Shown here: positions 1 to 8,799 of the stretch, piece by piece | How positions within the stretch are numbered: the stretch's first letter is position 1 | How the letters are laid out: each line of letters begins with the position of its first letter | Source of the DNA: Sporolactobacillus sp. Y61 | GTDB taxonomy: Bacteria; Bacillota; Bacilli; Bacillales; Sporolactobacillaceae | Reading direction: 5' to 3' | DNA length: 64,000 bases | NCBI RefSeq assembly: GCF_040529185.1 | Contig: NZ_CP159510.1 | Location: forward strand, 3,160,420-3,224,419 | Position numbers and translations under genes: made by a program | Notes under the pieces: model-generated | Databases searched by the model: none | What the model was told of the DNA's origin: nothing | What the model saw: the letters and a program-made list of their open reading frames with translations, nothing else

Positions 1-1632
1 GGAACACTGATGGACACAGATGTCGCGGTCAGGGATGGCATGATTGTCGGCCTGGGCCATTACGAAGGAAAGAAAACACTTGACGCAGCGGGAAAATTCA
101 TCTGCCCCGCACTGATTGACGGGCATGTGCACATCGAGTCATCGATGCTTACCCCCGGTCCGTTTGCCCGCGTACTTGCGGCACACGGGGTGACCACGGC
201 CATCACAGATCCACATGAAATTGCCAATGTACTTGGGACAAAGGGCATCCGTTTCATGCTGGAGAGGGCGCGGGACAGCCTGATTGACATCTATGTGATG
301 CTGCCCTCTTCTGTTCCATGCGCCTCCTTTGAACACAGTGGTGCAACGCTTCATGCTGAGGACCTTGAACCGCTGTTTCGTTATGATCATGTCCTCGGTC
401 TTGCTGAGGTCATGGATTTTCCGGCTGTGCTGCATGCTGATCCGCAGATGGTCGACAAACTGCTCATGGCGCAGAAACACACGTGGCGAATTGACGGGCA
501 CGGCGCCGGGCTCGATGCCGACGGAATAAATGTGTATACGGCAGCAGGCATCCATACCGATCACGAATGTGTTTCAATCGATGAAGCACAGGATCGGTTA
601 TCGCGGGGCATGTATGTCATGATCCGTCAGGGAACCGTGGCGAAGGATCTCAATCAGCTGATCGGACTGGTGAATGAGAAGAACAGCCGCCGTTTCCTGT
701 TTTGTACGGATGATAAATATCCGGATGATCTGATTGCGGAAGGCAGCGTGGATTACAATGTGCGCCTCGCAATCAGGAACGGGCTTGATCCGATCACCTG
801 CATCCAGATGGCTTCGCTGAATGCAGCCGAGTGTTTCGGCCTGCGGACAAAAGGGGCCATAGCACCGGGATACGAAGCCAGTTTTCTTCTTCTGAATGAC
901 CTTGAGTCCTTTCAGATTCACGAAGTCTATGTCCGTGGAAAACGGGTTGCCGCGGGCGGTGCAGCCGAAGAGGCGGGTAGTAGCTCATCGATTCCTGCCG
1001 CCTCCCATCCGCTGGTCCTGAACGGTCTTAAGCCTGACAGGCTGCAGATTCCCATTGGTGATTCGGGAAAAGCACATATTATTGAGATTATCCCCAACAG
1101 TCTGGTTACCCGCGAAAAAATAGCCAGGGTCCCGGTTAAGGACGGGAACTTTCAGTATACAGACAAGCAGGATCTTCTGAAACTTGCCGTTATTGAGCGC
1201 CATAAGGGACTGGGTACGATCGGACTCGGGATCGTCAGTGGATTCGGGCTGCACTCCGGAGCGATCGCAACAACAATCGCTCATGATTCCCATAATCTGG
1301 TAGTCACGGGACACAGCGATTCCGATATGCTGGTCGCCGCTGAACGTCTGAAACAGCTGGATGGCGGAATGGTTGTCGTTGACGGGGGCAGGGTCCTGGC
1401 TGAACTTGCTCTGCCCATTGCCGGACTGATGACGGACGCGCCGGCCGCTGAAGTAGCCGCCGCCCTGCAAAAACTGCGCGCGGCAGCAAGCTCCCTTGGG
1501 TCGGCCGAATCTTTTAATCCGTTTCTGACTCTGTCGTTTCTCAGCCTTCCGGTCATTCCAGACCTGAAGCTGACTGACACCGGCCTGTTCGACGTACGCG
1601 CCTTTCACCATATTCCGGTCTCTGCCGGATGA
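1..1632 (+). CDS. ade: Adenine deaminase, 5'-truncated by window edge
   Basis: Hydrolyses adenine to hypoxanthine and ammonia in purine salvage (cytoplasmic amidohydrolase). The reading frame is open from base 1, so the true start lies upstream. The metal-binding HVHIESS motif of the amidohydrolase barrel is near residue 43, followed by TDPHEIANVLG. TDHECVS and FCTDDKYPDDL lie further on, and the C-terminal adenine-deaminase domain (SGFGLHSGAIATTIAHDSH) is complete. About 540 residues are visible, and the family is usually about 570-600, so only the N-terminus is missing. It ends about 260 bases before the next gene with no clear terminator. The family assignment is very secure. Confidence 0.95.
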   Translation, partial: GTLMDTDVAVRDGMIVGLGHYEGKKTLDAAGKFICPALIDGHVHIESSMLTPGPFARVLAAHGVTTAITDPHEIANVLGTKGIRFMLERARDSLIDIYVMLPSSVPCASFEHSGATLHAEDLEPLFRYDHVLGLAEVMDFPAVLHADPQMVDKLLMAQKHTWRIDGHGAGLDADGINVYTAAGIHTDHECVSIDEAQDRLSRGMYVMIRQGTVAKDLNQLIGLVNEKNSRRFLFCTDDKYPDDLIAEGSVDYNVRLAIRNGLDPITCIQMASLNAAECFGLRTKGAIAPGYEASFLLLNDLESFQIHEVYVRGKRVAAGGAAEEAGSSSSIPAASHPLVLNGLKPDRLQIPIGDSGKAHIIEIIPNSLVTREKIARVPVKDGNFQYTDKQDLLKLAVIERHKGLGTIGLGIVSGFGLHSGAIATTIAHDSHNLVVTGHSDSDMLVAAERLKQLDGGMVVVDGGRVLAELALPIAGLMTDAPAAEVAAALQKLRAAASSLGSAESFNPFLTLSFLSLPVIPDLKLTDTGLFDVRAFHHIPVSAG

Positions 1633-1889
1633 TCCATTCAATGTTCCGACCCGGAAGGCCACAAGCCAGAGTAACCCATTGTTCTCGCTGACAGCAACGG
1701 CTGCTGATGATACCATGCAGAGAGATCGTAAAAGTCAGCCTGAAAGAGATTGATTCGCTGAAATTAAGATTGATCAATCAAAATGAGTAATCTGAAAATC
1801 GTTCGGCCGAAGTTCAGAACAGGGTATGCCCGCCCTTTTCGCGGATTCTAATAAAATGGATGATTGACACTTCATGGGAGGTTCTTTTC

Positions 1890-3266
1890 TTGACGCTGCC
1901 TGAAGCATTTACAGAAAAAATGACACACCTGCTGGGAGACGAGGCCCCCGCCTTTCTGGCCACATACCAGGAGAGCCGTTCGTACGGCCTGCGGGCGAAT
2001 CTGCTGAAAATAACCCGTGATGAACTGGTGCATAAAAGTAGTTTTGCCCTGAAGTCCGTGCCTTTCTGCCCATCCGGATTCTATTATTCAGAAACGGATA
2101 GGCCGGGAAAACACCCGTGGCATCAGGCGGGCTTATATTACATCCAGGAACCCAGCGCGATGTTCGTTGCCGAAGTCGTTGGTGCCAAGCCTGGTGATCG
2201 AGTGCTTGACCTGTGTGCCGCCCCCGGCGGAAAGTCCACGCAGCTCGCTGCAGCAATGCATAACCGGGGATTACTCGTGACAAACGAAATCTATCAGAAA
2301 CGGGCAAAAGTGCTGTCCGGAAATATTGAGCGTATGGGGATCACGAATGCCCTTGTCACGAATGAAACCCCTGAGCGTCTTGCTGCTTATTTCCCGGGCA
2401 ATTTTGACAAAATTCTTGTCGACGCCCCCTGTTCGGGTGAGGGCATGTTCCGGAAAGATCCGGAGGCTGCCGAATACTGGAGCCCGGAGCATGTCCGTGA
2501 ATGTGCGGCGCTGCAGGCCCGGATCCTTGAGGAGGCCTGCCGCATGCTGCGCCAGGGCGGAGTGCTCGTCTATTCGACTTGCACCTTCTCACCGGAAGAA
2601 AATGAGCAGCAGATTGAAGCCCTCCTCACCCGTTATCCGGATCTCGAACTGGTACCACTCAAAAAAAGCGACGGGGTTGAAGACGGCCGTCCGGAGTGGA
2701 GCCGGTCAAAAAATCCTGCCCTGCTCCGAACTGCCCGGCTCTGGCCGCACCGTCTCAGGGGAGAAGGCCATTTTGTTGCGAAACTGATCAAAAACGGACC
2801 TGCCCCGACTAAGAAACTAAAGGCAGCACCCTCTGCCGGAACATCCTTATTGAAAGACTACCGGACGTTTGAAGCCCAAGCCCTGACCAAGAGAAGACAC
2901 GGCCGCTTTTTCTATCGAGGCAGCCAGTTGTATCTTCTTCCGGAAGACTGTCCGGATTTTGGAAAACTCCGGGTCATCCGGGCAGGACTTCATCTCGGGG
3001 AACAGAAGAAACACCGCTTTGAGCCGAATCACGCCCTCGCCCTTGCGGGATCTGCAACGTCATTTCAATCACTTCTCCCGCTCCTGTCATCAGGAAAAGA
3101 ATGGGTACGCTATCTGCATGGCGAAACCCTGCCTGTTCCACCGGAAATAAAGGGCTGGACCGTGGTGACCATCGACGGCTGCCCGCTCGGCTGGGGCAAA
3201 GCCTTGGGCGGTATTCTGAAAAATTTTTATCCGAAAGGTCTGCGTCTTTACGGACTGAATCACTAA
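1890..3266 (+). CDS. rsmF: RsmF-type 16S rRNA m5C methyltransferase (NOL1/NOP2/Sun family)
   Basis: Predicted SAM-dependent cytosine-C5 methyltransferase acting on rRNA. The SAM-binding core has DLCAAPGGKSTQLA. The two catalytic-cysteine motifs are DAPCSGEGMF and YSTCTFSPEENE. The C-terminal third matches the RsmF-specific RNA-binding extension. I place the start at TTG 1890, because GGGAGG sits about 8 bases upstream and the protein then begins M-TLPEAFTEKM, as in relatives. The ATG at 1860 has no ribosome binding site and would add ten unrelated residues. The next gene follows 20 bases later, so the two may be co-transcribed. The exact target base cannot be read from sequence. Confidence 0.9.
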   Translation: MTLPEAFTEKMTHLLGDEAPAFLATYQESRSYGLRANLLKITRDELVHKSSFALKSVPFCPSGFYYSETDRPGKHPWHQAGLYYIQEPSAMFVAEVVGAKPGDRVLDLCAAPGGKSTQLAAAMHNRGLLVTNEIYQKRAKVLSGNIERMGITNALVTNETPERLAAYFPGNFDKILVDAPCSGEGMFRKDPEAAEYWSPEHVRECAALQARILEEACRMLRQGGVLVYSTCTFSPEENEQQIEALLTRYPDLELVPLKKSDGVEDGRPEWSRSKNPALLRTARLWPHRLRGEGHFVAKLIKNGPAPTKKLKAAPSAGTSLLKDYRTFEAQALTKRRHGRFFYRGSQLYLLPEDCPDFGKLRVIRAGLHLGEQKKHRFEPNHALALAGSATSFQSLLPLLSSGKEWVRYLHGETLPVPPEIKGWTVVTIDGCPLGWGKALGGILKNFYPKGLRLYGLNH

Positions 3267-3286
3267 CTATTAAAGGAGCTGGTCAT

Positions 3287-4165
3287 TTGCCATTGCTGAA
3301 TATTGGAGATGCCGTCGGTCTGATCTCTTGTTCAGACGGACTGTATCCGGATGAGAAGAAAAAACTGAGAAAGATTATCCGGACCCTGGACGGGATCGGC
3401 CTGGACATCCGGGTCGCGAGAACCATCTATCGTACTGAGGAAGCGCCCTTCAGTGGAACACCTGAAGCCCGGGCGAAGGAACTGATGAAGCTGTTTCGCG
3501 ATCCTTCCGTCGAAGTCATTTTTGATGTATCCGGCGGCGACAGCGCCAATCAGATTCTGCCTTTTCTTGATTATGACGTGATCAGAAAATCAGGCACCCT
3601 GTTTACCGGCATCAGCGATCTGTCGGTGATCAACAATGCCATCTTCGCTCAATGCGGCCTCCCCGCCTGTCATTACCGAATCAAAAATCTCGCCGGTTCC
3701 TGTGCAACGGATCAGAAAGCTGTCTTCCTCAATTATTTCTCCCATCCGTCGGCACGGACCACCTTCAATTGCCGCTGGCTGCGCGGTCACAAAATGAGCG
3801 GCACGGTCGTCGGAGGAAACATCCGCTGCTTCCTCAAACTCGCCGGAACAGTGTATTTTCCAGATACCTGGCATCGCATTCTTTTCCTCGAATCGCTCGG
3901 CGGAGGGCCTGCCCGCATGGCCTCCCTTCTCGCCCAGCTTGACCAGCTTGGCGTGTTCAGCAGAGTCAGCGGTGTTCTTCTCGGCACGTTTACCGAAATG
4001 CAGTCACGAAACAGAACCCCGGCGATCGATCAGCTGGTTCTTGCGGTGACGGAAAAATATCAGCTCCCCGTCGCAAAGACGAATCAGCTCGGGCATGGAG
4101 AAGATGCTGTTCCTCTGCCGATCGGACTGCCGCTCACGCTGACGGACCCCGGTTTCGTATCTTAG
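3287..4165 (+). CDS. S66-family LD-carboxypeptidase / MccF-like peptidase
   Basis: Serine peptidase of family S66, which includes peptidoglycan-recycling LD-carboxypeptidases and the microcin C7 self-immunity protein MccF. The nucleophile region reads SGGDSANQILPFLDYDVI, resembling the MccF subgroup (SGGNSSNxLLPYLDY) more than classical LdcA. A ...ESLGGGPARM... segment and the C-terminal NQLGHG histidine region complete the Ser-Glu-His layout. The start is TTG 3287 with AAAGGAG upstream; the longer open frame before it overlaps rsmF and is not family-like. Length is 292 residues, near the family norm. It may trim murein tetrapeptides or detoxify peptide-nucleotide antibiotics; the sequence does not decide. 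Confidence 0.82.
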   Translation: MPLLNIGDAVGLISCSDGLYPDEKKKLRKIIRTLDGIGLDIRVARTIYRTEEAPFSGTPEARAKELMKLFRDPSVEVIFDVSGGDSANQILPFLDYDVIRKSGTLFTGISDLSVINNAIFAQCGLPACHYRIKNLAGSCATDQKAVFLNYFSHPSARTTFNCRWLRGHKMSGTVVGGNIRCFLKLAGTVYFPDTWHRILFLESLGGGPARMASLLAQLDQLGVFSRVSGVLLGTFTEMQSRNRTPAIDQLVLAVTEKYQLPVAKTNQLGHGEDAVPLPIGLPLTLTDPGFVS

Positions 4166-4305
4166 GTAGTCGAAAGGGCCTTCTGTTTATTCAGCCGACT
4201 GGCACTTTTATCAATCCATCCGGTCAGCTGATCAGCCGGTAGCCACAATCATTCAGCTGTTCCGGTCAGCCGGTTCACAAAACGATGAGAAATGAGGGAG
4301 ATACG

Positions 4306-4749
4306 GTGAAGAGGATCACGATCATGCTGATTTTGCTGATGCTGGTTGCAGGGTGCGCCCCGTCACCCTCCGGCTCTGTCCCTGAATCCCCTCCTTCTGG
4401 CGAACCTTCCGAAACCGTCCGTGTAATCCTACGAATCATGGATCATACTGACAAATACAGGTACTACGGGATCAGTGTCAATAAAGTACATCCGGATCCC
4501 GGCCAAACCATGGTTTTCCGAATAAAATATATCAAAAAGAAGACAGAAATCCTCCATCTCGATAAGGGAGATCCGTACCGGATTGACCTCGCACCTGCCG
4601 TAACCAACCCCATTGACGCCATGAAGGACGGAACATGGCTGAAGAAGAAAATAGAGCAGGCTGACCAGATGGATGAAAAACATGTGCCGATCAGAACCTA
4701 TATCACACCGGTAAAAGACAATCAGACAGTCACTATCGAAATCAGCTGA
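4306..4749 (+). CDS. Small secreted lipoprotein of unknown function
   Basis: A 147-residue protein with a lipoprotein signal: MKR, a hydrophobic stretch, then the lipobox LVAGC with Cys as the lipidated residue, followed by a Ser/Pro-rich linker (SPSGSVPESPPSGEPSE). It should be anchored on the outer face of the membrane. The start is GTG 4306, with GAGGGAG five bases upstream. The mature part is charged, Lys-rich and probably beta-rich; I do not recognise a domain. It follows the S66 gene after about 140 bases and precedes the NUDIX gene by 50, with no clear operon evidence. Confidence 0.75.
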   Translation: MKRITIMLILLMLVAGCAPSPSGSVPESPPSGEPSETVRVILRIMDHTDKYRYYGISVNKVHPDPGQTMVFRIKYIKKKTEILHLDKGDPYRIDLAPAVTNPIDAMKDGTWLKKKIEQADQMDEKHVPIRTYITPVKDNQTVTIEIS

Positions 4750-4799
4750 TATCAGCCATTGAACTTAAAAAGCATGATCAAACAGAAAGGACGGATCAG

Positions 4800-5345
4800 A
4801 TGAAAAAATGGAAAACACTGCATTCTGATTATCTGTATAAAACGCCTTATGGGAACCTGAGAACAGATCAGTGCCTGCTGCCGAACGGCATGACCATTAA
4901 CGATTACCATGTCATGGAATATGACGATTGGGTTAACGGTGTAGTGCTGACAAAGGACGGAAAGCTCGTTCTGGTTGAACAATACCGGCAGGGCGGCGGT
5001 GACTTTTTTCTCGAAATACCCGGTGGGAAAATGGAGAAAGATGAATCTTTTGAAGAAGGGATCCTGAGAGAGGTCAGAGAAGAAACCGGATACGCTTCTT
5101 CGGCCCGTCCGGTTCTTCTCGGAAACTATATGGTCAATCCGGCAGCTCAGAACAATCGCTTACATATTTACCTGATCCGTGAGGCCGTAAAAACAGCGGA
5201 GCAAAATCTCGATCCAACCGAAGACATCGCCATTCATCTCATTGACATTGATCAGCTGGACGACCTGATCCGCGCGCATCGGGTCAGAATCTCCTTTTTT
5301 ACCGCTGCCGCCTGCGCCATGGCAAGGCCGTTCATCAATCGCTGA
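4800..5345 (+). CDS. NUDIX hydrolase, ADP-ribose pyrophosphatase type
   Basis: Cytoplasmic NUDIX hydrolase that probably cleaves ADP-ribose or a related nucleoside diphosphate derivative. The NUDIX box is clear: GGKMEKDESFEEG then LREVREETGY. The preceding LVEQYRQGGGDFFLEIPGG is the usual ADPRase lead-in. Length is 181 residues, typical for the NudF/YqkG group. ATG 4800 has GAAAGGA upstream. The gene converges on the ECF ATPase gene with only 4 bases between stop codons and no hairpin, so the two transcripts must overlap. Confidence 0.88.
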   Translation: MKKWKTLHSDYLYKTPYGNLRTDQCLLPNGMTINDYHVMEYDDWVNGVVLTKDGKLVLVEQYRQGGGDFFLEIPGGKMEKDESFEEGILREVREETGYASSARPVLLGNYMVNPAAQNNRLHIYLIREAVKTAEQNLDPTEDIAIHLIDIDQLDDLIRAHRVRISFFTAAACAMARPFINR

Positions 5346-5349
5346 AACA

Positions 5350-6081
5350 TCAGATGATATTGTGATTAAGCAAAAATTCCCGGTCGCGCATCACCGACTC
5401 ATAATCATCGCAGCGGATCAGCCGATGATCTTCCGAGAACACCGCAGCCCGCCGGAAAATCCCTTCGACGTAGGCAAAGTCATGGGTTGAGCAAATGAGG
5501 GTTTTCCCGAGCTGATTCAGTTTAATCATAAACTGACGCAGGAAGCGTTTGGATTTTGGATCGAGATGATTCATCGGTTCATCAAAAATATAGACCTGAG
5601 GATTAAGTGCTACTACTGCGGCGATGGCGACACGCTTTTTCTCTCCTTCACTCAGGTGGTACGGCGGCCGTTCCGCGAGTCCTGAAATCCCGAGCAGACG
5701 CATCGAATCTGCAACTCTTATGTTGACCTGATCTTCGGTAAGCCCCATCTGATCCGGACCAAAAGCAATTTCTTCTTTGACACTGCCACAGAAAAGCTGT
5801 GTATCCGGATTCTGAAAGATTAAGCCGATGTGTTTATGAAGCTGCTGCGCGAATCGACGGTCCTTTAGCTTCTTTGCCGTGACCGCTTCTCCATTTAAAA
5901 GATATTGACCCTTTTCTGCCGTGATCAGCCCGCCGATCAGCTTCATCAGTGTGGATTTCCCGCTTCCGTTCGGACCGATGAAAGCCACCGCTTCACCGGG
6001 CTCGATACGCAGTGACACATCTTTCAGCGCCTCAAACTGATCTGAATAGCGATAAAAGAGATGCTGTAAATCAATCATCAT
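5350..6081 (-). CDS. cbiO: ECF transporter ATPase for Ni2+/Co2+
   Basis: ATP-binding subunit of an energy-coupling-factor metal transporter. It shows Walker A GPNGSGKST, Q-loop LIFQNPDTQLF, signature LSEGEKKRVAIA, Walker B VYIFDEPMNHLDP and the switch His in STHDF. The NPDTQLF wording is typical of CbiO/EcfA. The chosen start is ATG 6081, nine bases after AGGAG. It is the last gene of the minus-strand series hypB, M component, Q component, ATPase, 10 bases after the Q gene. Linkage with hypB argues for nickel, but cobalt cannot be excluded from sequence. Confidence 0.92.
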   Translation of the reverse strand: MMIDLQHLFYRYSDQFEALKDVSLRIEPGEAVAFIGPNGSGKSTLMKLIGGLITAEKGQYLLNGEAVTAKKLKDRRFAQQLHKHIGLIFQNPDTQLFCGSVKEEIAFGPDQMGLTEDQVNIRVADSMRLLGISGLAERPPYHLSEGEKKRVAIAAVVALNPQVYIFDEPMNHLDPKSKRFLRQFMIKLNQLGKTLICSTHDFAYVEGIFRRAAVFSEDHRLIRCDDYESVMRDREFLLNHNII

Positions 6082-6094
6082 CAATACAGACTCC

Positions 6095-6889
6095 TTATTT
6101 CAAAATAAAAAACAGGCAAACCGAAAGCAGGATAAAGCCGGCGCACAAGCCGTCGGCCAAATGAAAAGCCGGCTTTTCCCGCAACCGGTACGTTCCGGAA
6201 AATCCTCTGCAAACCATGGCTCCGTATAGTTCTTCAGCCATTTCCTTCGATTTCAGGAAAAGCGTGCCCGCGATACCCCAGACCGCATGCCTGCCCGAAC
6301 TCCCGACGGACCGTGCTTTCAGTGCATAAAACAAATGAAGTGTGACTTCAGTCAGAATAAAAATATATTTCAGCGTGACATCAAAGATTAAAATAACTAG
6401 ATCGGGTATATGGACGATTTTTAACGCACGGACAAGTCCATGCCGGGAGGTGGTCAGGGCAAGCAGACTGGAAAAGGAAACGCTCAGCCAGACCCTGGCG
6501 GTGACCAGAAAAATATGTCCGCCGAATCCGAACCACAGGGCGGGAATCAACGTCAACAAAGTAAAAGCGGCGCTGATCAGGCCGAGGGCGAGCACCCGCT
6601 TCAGCAGCCACAGCGGCATCATCGACAGAAGGACAAGCAGAATGACCGACATGACCTGAATATAAGCTGCAGTACCCAGAGAAATCAGCAGAATGAGCAG
6701 AACCACGGCCGGCAGTTTCACAGCGGGATGAATCTTCTCCGGCAGACTGCCCGTACGCCGCTGATCACGCAGGCTCGCCAGACTGCGGACAAGGTGCGTA
6801 ATATTCTTTTCCACAAAGGATGTTTTCCCTGAACCGGTGTCGCAGGGCTCATCCTCAGCCAGCCAGTCCGGAAGATTCACCGTTTTCAC
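6095..6889 (-). CDS. cbiQ: ECF transporter transmembrane (T) component
   Basis: CbiQ-type membrane coupling subunit of 264 residues. Several hydrophobic segments run from about residue 55 to the C-terminus. The two cytoplasmic coupling motifs that grip the ATPases are recognisable as ALKARSV and GAMVCRGF. The first 50 residues are a charged cytoplasmic tail (LPDWLAEDEP...). Its start overlaps the end of the M-component gene by 4 bases (ATGA), indicating translational coupling. It works with the M and ATPase subunits as one importer. Confidence 0.88.
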   Translation of the reverse strand: MKTVNLPDWLAEDEPCDTGSGKTSFVEKNITHLVRSLASLRDQRRTGSLPEKIHPAVKLPAVVLLILLISLGTAAYIQVMSVILLVLLSMMPLWLLKRVLALGLISAAFTLLTLIPALWFGFGGHIFLVTARVWLSVSFSSLLALTTSRHGLVRALKIVHIPDLVILIFDVTLKYIFILTEVTLHLFYALKARSVGSSGRHAVWGIAGTLFLKSKEMAEELYGAMVCRGFSGTYRLREKPAFHLADGLCAGFILLSVCLFFILK

Positions 6890-7851
6890 TGTTCAGCATC
6901 CTTTTTCTTATGTATTTTCAGTAACCGGAACACGATCACGAGAACGGCCGTACCGGCAAGGGCGGAGAGTATATAGCCGATGACGTCCGGCAATCCGGAA
7001 AAGGTATAATCGGCAAGCGGTGCATGAAAATCAAAACCTTCTGCCATACCGTGCGGCAGATAGCCGAGTGCATTTCTCAGATCATGCCGGCTCCACTCAC
7101 CCCAGGCATCCGCTGCTGCCAGCAAACCAAGCGGCGTCAAAAGGATTATGGTCATAAGAGCGACCATCAGTTTTCCCGCAGGCAGCACCTGTTTCTGACT
7201 CAGCATCGCCGGCGATACCTTCTTCAGAAAGGAAAGAACGCCTGCCGTGAAGGCGATTTCCGCCGCGCCGGCAACGGTCAGGGACGGGATCAGCATCGCC
7301 GGGACGGCAATCTCCGGCGGGTAAGGCGCATACAGCGGCAGGCCCCGGGCATCGGAGAAAAGCAGCGGCTGAACACCAAACTCAATACCGGCAAACAGAG
7401 AGGCCAGGTTGAGCGCCACCCAGGAAGCGACGGCAGCAGAAAGAATATTCCTGCGTGTCAGTCTGAGCAGCATGCGGTAAAAGGCATAGCCGGCATACGG
7501 CATCACAAAAGCCATGTTGAATAAATTGGCGCCCAGGGCGAGAAGCCCCCCGTCCCCAAAGAACAAGGCCTGAATGAGCAGGGCGGCGGAAAGGGCCAGG
7601 CAGGCCGCCGCAGGGCCAAGCAGAATAGAAAGAAGCGTCCCGCCGACCGCATGTGCAGTGGTCCCCCCGGGCACCGGAATATTGAACATCATAACAAGGA
7701 AGGAAAGTGCTGCGCCGACCCCGATCAGCGGGACACCGCCTGCCTGTACTTTTTTTCTGACACGCCGGATGGATACGGCAAGCACAGGAACCATTGCTGC
7801 CCCCATCACAAGACATGTTTCCGGGCTCAGATAATTGTCCGGAATATGCAT
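6886..7851 (-). CDS. cbiM: ECF nickel/cobalt substrate-binding component, CbiM fused to PDGLE/CbiN-like tail
   Basis: Substrate-specificity subunit of the importer. The mature N-terminus MHIPDNYLSPET carries the His2 used by CbiM/NikM to chelate the metal, which fixes the start at ATG 7851, with GGAGGAG just upstream. The longer upstream frame is spurious. The CbiM membrane bundle is followed from about residue 235 by a second part (ADAWGEWSRHDLR...GLPDVIGYILSALAGTAVL) resembling a fused CbiN/NikN (PDGLE) domain. The 321-residue length fits NikMN. Confidence in the family is high; the metal (Ni versus Co) is inferred from hypB next door. Confidence 0.9.
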   Translation of the reverse strand: MHIPDNYLSPETCLVMGAAMVPVLAVSIRRVRKKVQAGGVPLIGVGAALSFLVMMFNIPVPGGTTAHAVGGTLLSILLGPAAACLALSAALLIQALFFGDGGLLALGANLFNMAFVMPYAGYAFYRMLLRLTRRNILSAAVASWVALNLASLFAGIEFGVQPLLFSDARGLPLYAPYPPEIAVPAMLIPSLTVAGAAEIAFTAGVLSFLKKVSPAMLSQKQVLPAGKLMVALMTIILLTPLGLLAAADAWGEWSRHDLRNALGYLPHGMAEGFDFHAPLADYTFSGLPDVIGYILSALAGTAVLVIVFRLLKIHKKKDAEQ

Positions 7852-7861
7852 AGACGACTCC

Positions 7862-7930
7862 TCCTCCGAAAAAAAACCGCGGAAGCCGAACATCCTCTCA
7901 AGCAGGATGCACATCAGCCTTCGTGGCTCA
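7862..7930 (-). promoter_or_regulatory. Structured leader with T-run before cbiM
   Basis: The 180 bases between hypB and cbiM hold, on the minus strand, a hairpin CATCCT...AGGATG (plus 7891-7909). It is bracketed by AGCC/GGCT pairing, then CCGCGG and eight T (plus 7869-7876), immediately before the cbiM ribosome binding site. This is laid out like an attenuator or metal-responsive leader. I cannot assign it to a known riboswitch class by eye. Confidence 0.4.
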
Positions 7931-8032
7931 TCTATTATCTATTTTCATGATCATTCAGGAAATTTTCATCAGGCTTTCGTAGTCTGCGACATTAATCATA
8001 AACAGGTTTCTGGTTTTTGTAAACCCTTTCTT

Positions 8033-8695
8033 TTAAACGTTCACTTTTTCTCCAACTTTTGCGGCAATCGCCTCATAAAGTCTGTCAATCCCCTCACCGC
8101 GCAGGCAGGAGGTCCGAAATACCTTTGCATCACCGTTCAGTCCGTTCACATCCGTTTCTACCTGTTGATCGTTGAAATCAAAGAAACGCATCATATCCCA
8201 TTTATTCAGGACAACCAGGTCGGCTTTTGAGAAGAGAAGCGGATATTTTACCACTTTGTCGTCCCCTTCAGGGATACTGACCAGAGCTATTTTCATATCC
8301 TCGCCGACTTCAAACTCGGCCGGGCAAACCAGATTTCCGACATTTTCAATAAAAAGCACATCAATATCATCCAGATCAAAATAATCAAGCATCTTTTTCA
8401 TGGACATGGCTTCAATATGACACGCCCCGTTTGTATTCAGCTGTACGACCGGAACACCCAGGGCATCCAGCTTTTCTGCATCAATCTGACCGGCGATGTC
8501 CCCTTCGATTACCGCCACCTTATAATGTGGCTGCAGTTTCTCAATCAATTGAATGATCAGACTCGTTTTACCGGCGCCTGGTGCAGCCATCATATTGATG
8601 GCATAAATCTTTTTTTCTTTTAAAATGCTTTTTACTTCATTACTGCAGTCTTCATTCCACTCCAGAAGCTGCCTGACTACCTTAATGGTATTCAT
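8033..8695 (-). CDS. hypB: Hydrogenase/urease nickel incorporation GTPase HypB
   Basis: GTPase that delivers nickel to nickel enzymes, normally together with HypA. It shows P-loop APGAGKTS, switch/metal-site residues GACHIEA and NLVCPAEFEVGE (the Cys-His and Cys positions of the G-domain metal site) and the guanine-specificity motif VLNKWD. The N-terminal Cys/His-rich metal store of some HypB proteins is absent. The start is ATG 8695 with GGAGGGG about 11 bases upstream; a GTG at 8713 would overlap that site. It lies upstream of the ECF metal importer on the same strand. No hypA, hydrogenase or urease gene is in the window. Confidence 0.93.
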   Translation of the reverse strand: MNTIKVVRQLLEWNEDCSNEVKSILKEKKIYAINMMAAPGAGKTSLIIQLIEKLQPHYKVAVIEGDIAGQIDAEKLDALGVPVVQLNTNGACHIEAMSMKKMLDYFDLDDIDVLFIENVGNLVCPAEFEVGEDMKIALVSIPEGDDKVVKYPLLFSKADLVVLNKWDMMRFFDFNDQQVETDVNGLNGDAKVFRTSCLRGEGIDRLYEAIAAKVGEKVNV

Positions 8696-8799
8696 GATCC
8701 GCCACCCCTCCACTGCTTCGGGAAATCTCTCGCATTCTATTATATAATATTCAGAGACAGACGTTAGAAAAATTTCAACCAGGCTGAAAGGAATTGTTT

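Noticed and set aside
985..1716. Long antisense ORF inside adenine deaminase
   Set aside because: The plus-strand frame has unambiguous family motifs; the antisense frame is a shadow without a ribosome binding site.
3101..3286. N-terminal extension of the S66 peptidase
   Set aside because: It overlaps rsmF out of frame and has no family similarity; TTG 3287 has a good ribosome binding site.
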